From NCBI GenBank assembly GCA_031272575.1, contig JAISTO010000010.1, forward strand, positions 1 through 14,323: DNA of 14,323 bases. The letters are read 5' to 3'. Both the position numbers and the translations under genes were made by a program. The notes below the pieces were generated by a model, which worked only from the letters and a program-made list of their open reading frames with translations, searched no databases and was not told where the DNA came from. Every line of letters begins with the position of its first letter. Position 1 is the stretch's first letter. Positions 6,634 to 13,297 of the stretch are shown here, in pieces. The stretch comes from Treponema sp. (lineage in GTDB: Bacteria; Spirochaetota; Spirochaetia; Treponematales; Breznakiellaceae).

Positions 6634-7809
6634 TCAGTCAAAATCGTCCAGGGTGACAGTGCCCTGGCTGCCCTTCCACTCGAACTTGAGTTCGTCGTTG
6701 ACATTTTTGGTCACGATCTTGTAAATCGTGTCAATGGACAGATCAAAACTTGGGTCGTTTGCCGCTTGATTGCTGCTATCGACAAAGTTACCGGTCAAAG
6801 CCTTCATCAGCATATTGGTGCCCAGTTTATAAGACGCGATGCTCTTCGACGAGTCATATTTTTGTCCGGTCATGGGCATTTGAATGGTGAAGGTAAAACT
6901 GCTGCCGCTGTTGATGGTCTTTACCCCCAATTCCGTAGCCAGCGTGTCAAACCCGTCGCTCAACTGGATACCAAACCCGTAACTGTTCTCTATGATGAGG
7001 TAGGCCCTGCCGGTGCTGAAAGCCTGTCCGCTGTCAGAAAAAGTGGAAGCCTGAATGGTATGGTTCGGCTGTGCCTGGGTGAGGGAAAACTGGTCAAACT
7101 TGGGCTGCCCGTTAAAATCCCCTGTGGTGTACTTCGGGAAGATAGATAATATGTTGTTGTTCTGACTGTCATACCGCTTGAACACGGGGAACAGCATATA
7201 TTCCTGGGGCAAAGCCACCCGCAAAACGATATTGTAGGATTGAGCAGGGGCGTAGCCGATGGTCTCGCCGGTGGGGCTGTTCAGGCGCAGTTCCAGGTTC
7301 ATGCTGGTGTTGTTCTGGATGGTCAGGCTGCCCTCCCCGCCGAGGCGCCCGGAAATTTCGTAGATGTTCTCGTTGTCCCCGGAGGCATTATAGCAGGCCC
7401 AAATCCGCGTGAACGGGGTCTGCTCCAGGGTTGCCAGATTCGACTTGTTGGCAATGTACTGGGCTTCGGTAATCAGGATGAGGGGAAAATCCGCGCTGCT
7501 AGTAAAGATCTCGGGATTGTCCTTGAGCCCCTGTACGGTTGAGGGGCCTGCGGGAATTCCGCCCAGAAGATTGGCGGTAGAGAGGCTCGTCTTAAACGCG
7601 ACAAGCCTCTGGCTGGTGTTGTTCCGCACCCGGAGCGCGTAGCCGGATGTGTAGTTCGTCCAGTCCACATCCGCGGTGTTGTCCGTGTCGCCCTCGCCGC
7701 CGTTCAGGTCGCACCCCACAAGCGGCAGAACGCACAAAAAGCCCGCCGCCAGCAGGGCCGCGAGCGGGGCCGCAAGCGGCTTAAAAAAACATTTGGTGAT
7801 TTCTTTCAT
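6634..7809 (-). CDS. 391-aa lipoprotein with repeated I-x-N-N beta modules
   Basis: The N terminus is a lipoprotein signal peptide (MKEITKCFFK, hydrophobic core, then LPLVGC) with Cys33 as the lipidation site and an acidic linker after it. The mature part is beta-rich and contains three related segments: YALRVRNNTSQRLVAF (57-72), SLTIQNNTSMNLELRL (161-176) and AYLIIENSYGFGIQL (269-283). The same pattern occurs twice in the N-terminal region of the neighbouring 1468-aa lipoprotein, so the two proteins probably share a module and may act together at the cell surface. No enzymatic motif is visible and I do not recognise a named family. The start at 7809 is supported by AAGGAGGG a few bases upstream; longer frames to 7902 lack a ribosome site. 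It is the first gene of the operon, with a long leader upstream. Confidence 0.85.
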   Translation of the reverse strand: MKEITKCFFKPLAAPLAALLAAGFLCVLPLVGCDLNGGEGDTDNTADVDWTNYTSGYALRVRNNTSQRLVAFKTSLSTANLLGGIPAGPSTVQGLKDNPEIFTSSADFPLILITEAQYIANKSNLATLEQTPFTRIWACYNASGDNENIYEISGRLGGEGSLTIQNNTSMNLELRLNSPTGETIGYAPAQSYNIVLRVALPQEYMLFPVFKRYDSQNNNILSIFPKYTTGDFNGQPKFDQFSLTQAQPNHTIQASTFSDSGQAFSTGRAYLIIENSYGFGIQLSDGFDTLATELGVKTINSGSSFTFTIQMPMTGQKYDSSKSIASYKLGTNMLMKALTGNFVDSSNQAANDPSFDLSIDTIYKIVTKNVNDELKFEWKGSQGTVTLDDFD

Positions 7810-8127
7810 AGAAACCCTCCTTTTCAAAAATGGATTTTTCCCGCCAGCGGCGGGCTTTGGCCAATGCGCCATGCCGCGGGGTAGAGAGTCTCCCCTTGTC
7901 AAAAAACGCGCGGAATTGGGGCGCGGAGAGCGGGTAAAAAAATACGAAAAAAACGCTATTTTTTGGGGGACGGGGGGGGGGCCAATTGACTATACCGCGG
8001 ACACGGAGCGGGTATACCCCTGCCCCGCGCGGAGGCGCCGCCAGAGCAAGGCCGCGCCCCCAGACTGTCCGGCGCCGCGCCGCATGGCGGGCAGGGCCGT
8101 GGGAAAAGGGTGTACATAACGGTATTA
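7810..8127 (-). promoter_or_regulatory. Long 5' leader of the lipoprotein operon, with G/C homopolymer and hairpins
   Basis: About 310 bases separate the strong promoter at 8128-8156 from the start codon at 7809, and no gene fits in between. The leader contains a run of ten G on the plus strand (7972-7981; C in the RNA), a second TATAGT (7989-7994) seven bases before that run, T-rich stretches, and a CCCGCC-GCT-GGCGGG hairpin shortly upstream of the ribosome site. This suggests post-initiation or phase-variable control, but none of it matches a riboswitch I know. Confidence 0.45.
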
Positions 8128-8156
8128 ACTATAGCGCTTTTGAAAAAAAATGTCAA
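8128..8156 (-). promoter_or_regulatory. Strong sigma70-type promoter for the lipoprotein operon
   Basis: On the minus strand a perfect TTGACA (8151-8156) is followed by a 17-base spacer beginning with eight T and then TATAGT (8128-8133). Predicted +1 is near 8121. It faces away from pyrC, whose -10 begins only 37 bases further along. Confidence 0.75.
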
Positions 8157-8189
8157 GGGGGCGGGAGAGTAGAAACTTCATCCTGCCCA

Positions 8190-8198
8190 TGCTATACT
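8190..8198 (+). promoter_or_regulatory. Extended -10 promoter of pyrC, predicting a leaderless mRNA
   Basis: TGCTATACT is an extended -10 element with no recognisable -35 at the right distance. TATACT ends six bases before the ATG at 8205, so the predicted +1 is the A of the start codon. No ribosome site is present in the intervening CCCCTT. Confidence 0.6.
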
Positions 8199-8204
8199 CC
8201 CCTT

Positions 8205-9473
8205 ATGACCCTTCTGCATGGCGCGCGGGTGCTGGACCCGGTCTCCCGCGTCGACGAGACAGGCGACATTATCATAAAGGGTGATCGCATACTCGAGCGG
8301 GGGCAGTTCGATCCGCACGGCAACTGGGACGCGGTTTACGACTGCCGCGGTCTGGCGGCCGCGCCCGGCTTCATCGACCTGCATGTCCACTTCCGCGATC
8401 CGGGCTTCACCTGGAAAGAGGACCTGCATTCAGGCGCGCGCGCCGCGGCCGCCGGCGGCTTCACGACCGTGGTCTGCATGGCGAACACCAGCCCTCCTAT
8501 GGACCGCCCCGAGCGGGTCGAAGCCTTCCTGCGCCGCGCCGAGGGCGAGGCTATCCGCGTACTCACGGCGGGCGCCGTCACAGAGGGGCTCGCCGGGCGC
8601 CGCCTGGCCCCCCTGCGGGACCTGGCGGCCGCGGGCGCGGTCTCTTTGAGCGACGACGGCAACACGCTCCAGGACCCCGCCCTGCTGCGCCGCGCCCTCC
8701 TTGAGGCCCGCGAGGCGGGGCTTCCCGTCTTCCTCCACGAGGAGGACCGGGCCTATATCGGCACGGCAGGGGTCAACGAAGGGAAGGTTTCAAAGATGAT
8801 GGGATTGTCCGGCGCGCGGGACGCGGCCGAAAGTTCGCTTGTCGCGCGGGACGCGGCCCTCAGCCGCGAGACCGGGGCGCGGGTGCACTTTCAGCACCTC
8901 AGCGCGCGCGCCTCGGTGGAAGCGCTGCGCCGCGCAAAGGAGGAGAGCGCCCCCGTGAGCGCCGAAGTCACCCCCCATCACCTTGGTTTAACCGAGGACG
9001 CGATGCTCGAGTGGGGCACACTCGCCAAGGTGAACCCACCGCTCCGCACCGAACGCGACCGGCGCTCGCTCATTCAGGGCATCGCAAGCGGCCTCATCGA
9101 CTGCATCGCCACTGACCATGCCCCGCACAGCGCCGCCGAAAAGGCGCTGCCGTTTTGCGAGGCCCCCTCCGGCATCGCGGGGCTCGAAACGGCCTTCAGC
9201 GCCGCCCTTGCCGCGCTCGTGCGGGAGGGCCCCCTCTCGCTCAGTGAACTGGTCTATCGCCTCTCCGCCGCCCCTGCCGCGCTCCTGGGCCTCCCCGGTG
9301 GCGCCCTCGCCGCGGGCGCTCCCGCGGACATCACCGTCTTCGACCCGGAGGAAGAGTGGCTCTGCGCCGCATTTGAGTCCAAAAGTGAAAACAGCCCCTG
9401 GAAGGGCCGCCCTCTGCGGGGCCGCGTAAAGTACACCTTCTGCCGCGGCCGCCTCGTGTGGCCCGCGGTATAG
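8205..9473 (+). CDS. pyrC: Dihydroorotase, class I (amidohydrolase superfamily)
   Basis: Catalyses reversible cyclisation of N-carbamoyl-L-aspartate to dihydroorotate, the third step of de novo pyrimidine synthesis, in the cytoplasm. The 422-aa length is typical. Metal and catalytic residues are all visible: His60 and His62 in DLHVHFRDPG, Asp151 in SLSDDGNT, His178 in VFLHEED, His231 in HFQHLS, and Asp304 in ATDHAPHS. Substrate-contact residues include Arg64 in HFRDPG, Asn94 in MANTSPP and Asn277 in KVNPPLR. I chose the ATG at 8205 because the family N terminus (a short strand before the DIIIKGDRI segment) begins there and the extended -10 sits just upstream; upstream codons in the frame read non-coding GC-rich sequence. 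No other pyrimidine gene is adjacent, so it is a stand-alone gene. The gene is very GC-rich. An allantoinase or hydantoinase is less likely given the HFRDPG and VNPPLR motifs. Confidence 0.93.
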   Translation: MTLLHGARVLDPVSRVDETGDIIIKGDRILERGQFDPHGNWDAVYDCRGLAAAPGFIDLHVHFRDPGFTWKEDLHSGARAAAAGGFTTVVCMANTSPPMDRPERVEAFLRRAEGEAIRVLTAGAVTEGLAGRRLAPLRDLAAAGAVSLSDDGNTLQDPALLRRALLEAREAGLPVFLHEEDRAYIGTAGVNEGKVSKMMGLSGARDAAESSLVARDAALSRETGARVHFQHLSARASVEALRRAKEESAPVSAEVTPHHLGLTEDAMLEWGTLAKVNPPLRTERDRRSLIQGIASGLIDCIATDHAPHSAAEKALPFCEAPSGIAGLETAFSAALAALVREGPLSLSELVYRLSAAPAALLGLPGGALAAGAPADITVFDPEEEWLCAAFESKSENSPWKGRPLRGRVKYTFCRGRLVWPAV

Positions 9474-9487
9474 CAGCCGCGTTTATT
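9464..9487 (+). terminator. Weak terminator at the end of pyrC
   Basis: CGCGG (9464-9468) pairs with CCGCG (9477-9481), followed by TTTATT. The stem is only five base pairs and includes the pyrC stop codon in its loop. Confidence 0.3.
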
Positions 9488-9499
9488 CCCCTCTGTCAC

Positions 9500-9533
9500 A
9501 AAATATCAAAAAAACACAAAAAAGTGAAAAAAA
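9500..9533 (+). promoter_or_regulatory. Phased A-tracts (curved DNA / UP-like element)
   Basis: Four A-runs (9500-9503, 9508-9514, 9518-9523, 9527-9533) have centres about 9.5 bases apart, close to one helical turn, and end three bases before the -35 box. Such phasing bends DNA and can act as a UP element for RNA polymerase. Confidence 0.6.
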
Positions 9534-9536
9534 TCC

Positions 9537-9564
9537 TTGACTTCTGCCAAAAATGGTTTATAAT
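9537..9564 (+). promoter_or_regulatory. Near-consensus sigma70 promoter of the OmpA-like operon
   Basis: TTGACT (9537-9542) and a perfect TATAAT (9559-9564) are separated by 16 bases. Predicted start is near 9571, giving a leader of about 72 nt before the ATG at 9643, with AAGGA seven bases before that ATG. Confidence 0.8.
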
Positions 9565-9642
9565 TAAACAGGTGAAAAAAGTACCGCATTAGGGGGAAAT
9601 GTTGGTATCTTATAGGGGAAAGTATGTTGTAAGGACAAAAAG

Positions 9643-10953
9643 ATGAACGCGAAAAGGGGGTATACAGAGACTCCGCGCTCAGGGCGCGGAGTGACGAGGC
9701 GCTCAGGGCGCGGAGTGACGAGGCACTCAGGGCGCGGAGTGACGGGGCACTCAGGGCGCGGAGTGACAGGGGCGCTCAGGGCCTGGCGCGGCACGGTACC
9801 GCGCCTGGCGCCTGGCGCATTTCTCGCGCTCGCCATTGGGGCCGCGGCAGGACTCGCCGCGCAGGAGGTCCCTACCGGGGGTCGTGAAGGGCTCTCTGTC
9901 TCGCTGGGGCCGGACGCCGGCCTGGTGAGCCTGACGGGGCTTGCCTACGGCGGCCTGCTCGATACGGGCTACCAGTTCGGCGCTTTCCGTACCGGCATCC
10001 TTGCCAGTATGACCTACAATCCGGAGGGGCAACTGACGGGGCAGGTCTTTCTCGGCTCCTTCCGCTGGAATATGTTCAACCTAAAAAAGGCGGACATCTG
10101 GATAGAGGCGAACATCGGGGCGCTGTCCATTGAGCGGGGCGGGGATCTCGATCCGGTGAACAGCCGCGGCTGGTTCGCGGGCGGGCTGCGCCTCGGCTGC
10201 AGGTGGTACATCGTCAACAACTGGTACCTCGAGCCCTTCATTGCGGGAGGCTACCCCTACCTTGCTCTTGCGGGTTTCGTGGGCGGCATCCATTTCCAGG
10301 CGAAGCGCAGAGTCATCGAAATAGAGAAAATTGTCGAAGTAGAAAAACCAGTAGAAGTAGAGAAAATTGTTGAAGTGGAGGTACCGGTAGAAGTCGAAAA
10401 AATTGTCACAGTAGAGGTACCTGTCGAAGTGGAGAAAATTGTCACAGTAGAGGTGCCGGTAGAAGTAGAGAAGATTGTCGAAGTAGAGGTGCCGGTCGAA
10501 GTCGAAAAAATAGTCGAGGTCGAAAAGGTTGTCGAAGCCGCGCCGCCCATTGTCATTGACAACTATGTGATCTACTTCGATCCGGACTCCGCGCGGCTCA
10601 CCGATCCGGAGGCCCCGAAGGTCTTCACGCGGATAGCGGAGAGCCTTCAGCAGAACCCCGAATACTCCATCGTGGTGGACGGGAACGCGAATCCGGTGCT
10701 GCGGAGCGGCGCGGAAACGCCGGTACTCTACAGCCTGGGGAAGCGCCGCGCGCTCCGTGTGCTCGACGCCCTGAAGAAGGATTACGGCATCGACGAGCGC
10801 AAGGTGGCGGTGGTGGCCTCAGGCGGCCTGAAGCAAAAGGCCGCGCGGAGCGACCCGAACAAGCGCACGAACCGTCGAGTCGACATCCAGGTGATAAAGG
10901 GCGCGGACAGCGTTATGCCGCGCGGGGTCTACATTTTTGAGAGTTATCAATAA
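9643..10953 (+). CDS. OmpA-like outer-membrane/peptidoglycan-binding protein with Val/Glu repeat linker
   Basis: A 436-aa protein. Residues 1-56 form an unusual Arg/Gly-rich extension holding four octapeptide repeats of the SGRGVT(R/G)(R/H) type (about 11-43). A signal-peptide hydrophobic core follows at 57-73 (cleavage likely near LAA/QE). Residues 75-222 are Gly/aromatic-rich alternating strands (YGGLLDTGYQFG, WFAGGLRLGC, WYLEPFIAGGYPY), consistent with a small outer-membrane barrel. Residues 224-298 are six 12-residue PVEVEKIVEVEV-type repeats, a periplasmic spacer. Residues 304-420 form an OmpA C-terminal domain (YFDPDSARLT, Asp346, SLGKRRALRVLDAL, NRRVDI with Arg411/412), which binds diaminopimelate in peptidoglycan. 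It probably ties the outer membrane to the cell wall. The start at 9643 has AAGGA seven bases upstream and a strong promoter. The gene is followed after 10 bases by the 777-aa lipoprotein gene. Confidence 0.88.
   Translation: MNAKRGYTETPRSGRGVTRRSGRGVTRHSGRGVTGHSGRGVTGALRAWRGTVPRLAPGAFLALAIGAAAGLAAQEVPTGGREGLSVSLGPDAGLVSLTGLAYGGLLDTGYQFGAFRTGILASMTYNPEGQLTGQVFLGSFRWNMFNLKKADIWIEANIGALSIERGGDLDPVNSRGWFAGGLRLGCRWYIVNNWYLEPFIAGGYPYLALAGFVGGIHFQAKRRVIEIEKIVEVEKPVEVEKIVEVEVPVEVEKIVTVEVPVEVEKIVTVEVPVEVEKIVEVEVPVEVEKIVEVEKVVEAAPPIVIDNYVIYFDPDSARLTDPEAPKVFTRIAESLQQNPEYSIVVDGNANPVLRSGAETPVLYSLGKRRALRVLDALKKDYGIDERKVAVVASGGLKQKAARSDPNKRTNRRVDIQVIKGADSVMPRGVYIFESYQ
9669..9780 (+). repeat. Tandem 24-bp palindromic repeat inside the OmpA-like 5' coding region
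   Basis: Four copies of CTCAGGGCGCGGAGTGAC with a 24-bp period start at 9678, 9702, 9726 and 9750; a fifth, degraded copy starts at 9775 after one extra base. The first copy sits in a 9-bp stem (ACTCCGCGC at 9670-9678 pairing with GCGCGGAGT, loop TCAGG). The period is eight codons, so copy-number change keeps the reading frame. Confidence 0.85.
10314..10540 (+). repeat. 36-bp tandem repeat encoding the Val/Glu linker
   Basis: Six imperfect 36-bp units encode PVEVEKIV(E/T)VEV peptides. Synonymous differences between units (GTAGAAGTAGAG against GTCGAAGTCGAA) show that the array is old enough to have diverged while the protein repeat was conserved. Confidence 0.8.
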
Positions 10954-10963
10954 GGAGGCGGGA

Positions 10964-13297
10964 ATGAAACGTCTTTCGAAAAAAAGCGCGGCCGTGTGCC
11001 GCGCGCTGGCCGCGGCGCTTTCTCTCACAGCGCTCGCCTGCGAAAACCGCATCATCCAGAGCTGGTACGTGGAGCGGGAGCAAAACACGGTGCCGCCCTC
11101 TGAGACGGATGAGGGAACGCGCCTTTCGGCTCCTGAAGTGACATGGGAAAGTTCCACCGAGGTTACCTGGACGCCCGTGGATAATGCGGTGGGCTACAAA
11201 GTGAAACTCTTCAAAGATGAAGGAGATGTCCCTGTGGCACAAAGGGACGATCTCGGCCCGGCGGTGACCTCTTACGATTTCAAAAATGACATGATCACCC
11301 TGGGGGCTGGGGAATACACGGTTTCAGTCACTGCCATTGCACCGGAAAGCAAGAAGGAAGACATCCTCTACCTTGACTCTCCTTCGGTAAAGCCCAAAGA
11401 GTCGAAACCAGTGTTTGCTCTTGATCCGCCCGTCAATCTGTCCTGGGATGTGGAAAAGGGCATCGCATCATGGGGCGCCGTGTCCCCGCCTGTTGATTCG
11501 AACGCTCCTTCAGGGACGATCACCTATACCGTCACTTTGACGCGGGAACGGCAGGACCTCAGCGGCAATGCGTACACTGATATGACCGATCCGCTCGGCG
11601 GGAAACCGGCCCTGCCCAATGCCTCCAATGAAACCAATACCCAACATGACTTTCATGCCGCGATACAGAAAGGCGTCAACGGTGAAGAGCGCGGCTACGA
11701 CAACTGGGGATTTTTCCGCTTCACGGTGCAGGCGGTGCACTCTGCATCAACAGTACTGCCGAGTCCGGTGGTTACCTCGCCGGTTATGCGCATAACGCCG
11801 CTTACCCTGCTGAGCCAGTTTTGGAATGACCACCAACTGCAGGCGGTTACGGATGGTGGCGCACTGGGCACTGAAAACGCCTACGGTCTCGCGCTGCCCG
11901 ACAGCAACGGCGGCGAGGAGGCTATCCCCACCCTCTGCGCCAGTTGGAAAATTGAGGACGCCGGTTTTGTGATTCCCCGGGGGAACGCCTTTGTCATCCC
12001 GAAAGCGAAAGGTACGGAAGAGCAGATAATCATTAAGGCAGGAAACATGGAAATCGGCGCGGGCACCTGGCGCGCCAGTTTCGCTCCGGCCATTATTGAC
12101 AACGACAAGTTGATACTGGGAAGCGACTCGCTGCCCGCGTTCGGCGGCCCGGCCCCCCGGGGAGACCTGGGCGTTATGTCAACCACCTTTACCGGCTCGC
12201 ACATTACCAACGGCGGCTACAACACAAACACCTTTACCTTCAGGAACGGCGTCGCCCGCATCTCGCAGGAATCGGTTTCCGATGGCGAGGACCTTACGGT
12301 CGGTCTGACCAGCGGTCAGACCAGCGGTATTGATTCTTACAAAGTGAAGCAAATTCTCACCAGCATTGTTATCACAAAAATCTCCAACAACCCGGAAGTG
12401 GAACTCGGAGAAACTGCCCGTATGTATATAAGCAGCGGCACCTTTCTCAAACTTGACGGGGTCAGCATGGTAACCGGGAACCTCGCGCTTGGGCCGGGCA
12501 TCTGGAAGGCGGCGGATAGTTGGAACCTGAGCGGATTTATGAATCGCTCGGCAAAAGGCTTGGACGGGAAAACCAAGGCTGATGTCACCGGGGTCGATTT
12601 CGGGTATGTGGAGGGGATTCCCGCACTACAAGGAGACGGATATCAAAGTGGCAATGCGGTTATGGCTCCTCAATCTTATGTGCTCTTTTTGCGGGACTTA
12701 TGGAACTCTTCGTATCTGGTAGATTCTTCCCGTACCCGTTTTGGAAGCGGCATCGCAGGGGCGACAAAACTGGCTGGTATCGCGGATGGCAGCAAACTGA
12801 ACACGGTGTTCAGTGCGAAAAACGTACGTGTAACGCTTGAGCAGGATGTAAATGGTGGGCTCACTATTACTGGCGAATCGAGCGAAGCAGAGTTTGTCCT
12901 CTGGAAAACCGCGGGTATAGAAATAGCCCCGTCGGGCTTAACCCTGAACAATGTGACACTGGTTGTGGGGCATGAATCAAAAGCCGTACCCAATCCGGTG
13001 CCGGCGCTTTATTTTCTTAGGGACGGAAACCTTGTTTTTGCAACCGAAACGGCGAAAGTCAGTATGGAAACATACTACGAGAGTGGCGGTACATTTGAGG
13101 TTGACCAAAATAATCATCCGATCGTCAATTTTACTGTATCCAATGGTACTGTAAAGATAATGGGGGCATGGAATGGCATAGGGGACACAGGGGGACAAAA
13201 GGATCACATCCACAGCATTACCGGAACCACTGGCGCAACGCTTACCGCAAAAGCGGTTATAGGTGTTTCCCTTTACAATGACCCGAATGGTCTTTAG
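10964..13297 (+). CDS. 777-aa lipoprotein with N-terminal FN3-like domains and unknown beta-rich region
   Basis: The lipoprotein signal peptide (MKRLSKKSAA, then LSLTALAC) has Cys26 as the lipidation site, followed by ENRIIQSWYVE. The region at about 55-130 (SAPEVTWESSTEVTWTPVDN, then YKVKLFKD and GEYTVSVTAI) is FN3-like; a second FN3-like domain spans about 152-290 (PPVNLSWDVEKGIASWGAV). The remaining ~480 residues are beta-rich with many Gly/Asn turns and no motif I recognise. They include strand-like segments such as NVRVTLEQDVNGGLTITGES and FEVDQNNHPIVNFTVSNGT, perhaps a beta-helix or sandwich. I chose the start at 10964 because AAGGAGG (10952-10958) lies just upstream and the previous stop is only 10 bases away. 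It is co-transcribed with the OmpA-like gene, so it may be a surface or periplasmic partner of that anchor. No enzyme residues are evident. Confidence 0.85.
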   Translation: MKRLSKKSAAVCRALAAALSLTALACENRIIQSWYVEREQNTVPPSETDEGTRLSAPEVTWESSTEVTWTPVDNAVGYKVKLFKDEGDVPVAQRDDLGPAVTSYDFKNDMITLGAGEYTVSVTAIAPESKKEDILYLDSPSVKPKESKPVFALDPPVNLSWDVEKGIASWGAVSPPVDSNAPSGTITYTVTLTRERQDLSGNAYTDMTDPLGGKPALPNASNETNTQHDFHAAIQKGVNGEERGYDNWGFFRFTVQAVHSASTVLPSPVVTSPVMRITPLTLLSQFWNDHQLQAVTDGGALGTENAYGLALPDSNGGEEAIPTLCASWKIEDAGFVIPRGNAFVIPKAKGTEEQIIIKAGNMEIGAGTWRASFAPAIIDNDKLILGSDSLPAFGGPAPRGDLGVMSTTFTGSHITNGGYNTNTFTFRNGVARISQESVSDGEDLTVGLTSGQTSGIDSYKVKQILTSIVITKISNNPEVELGETARMYISSGTFLKLDGVSMVTGNLALGPGIWKAADSWNLSGFMNRSAKGLDGKTKADVTGVDFGYVEGIPALQGDGYQSGNAVMAPQSYVLFLRDLWNSSYLVDSSRTRFGSGIAGATKLAGIADGSKLNTVFSAKNVRVTLEQDVNGGLTITGESSEAEFVLWKTAGIEIAPSGLTLNNVTLVVGHESKAVPNPVPALYFLRDGNLVFATETAKVSMETYYESGGTFEVDQNNHPIVNFTVSNGTVKIMGAWNGIGDTGGQKDHIHSITGTTGATLTAKAVIGVSLYNDPNGL
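12302..12322 (+). repeat. Short perfect inverted repeat inside the 777-aa lipoprotein gene
   Basis: GGTCTGACC and GGTCAGACC are nine-base perfect arms with a three-base AGC loop. It encodes GLTSGQTS, so a local duplication of the Thr-Ser-Gly codons may have created it. Confidence 0.6.

Noticed and set aside
6580..7149. A 189-aa plus-strand frame near the heptamer repeat
   Set aside because: Antisense to the 391-aa lipoprotein, starts within the inverted repeat and has no family features.
7986..8204. Upstream extension of pyrC to a start at 7986
   Set aside because: The extra 73 residues are Arg/Ala/Pro-rich translation of non-coding GC-rich DNA and cross both divergent promoters; the family N terminus starts at 8205.
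8205..9473. Part of a pyrimidine operon or PyrR-type attenuator
   Set aside because: No neighbouring pyrimidine gene and no attenuator hairpins between promoter and start; the predicted leader is zero bases long.
9678..9780. CRISPR-like array of 24-bp repeats
   Set aside because: The repeats are directly adjacent with no spacers, lie inside a coding frame, and no cas gene is present.
10257..10562. Ser/Thr-rich minus-strand frame (STSTIFSTSTG repeats)
   Set aside because: Exact antisense shadow of the Val/Glu repeat array in the OmpA-like gene.
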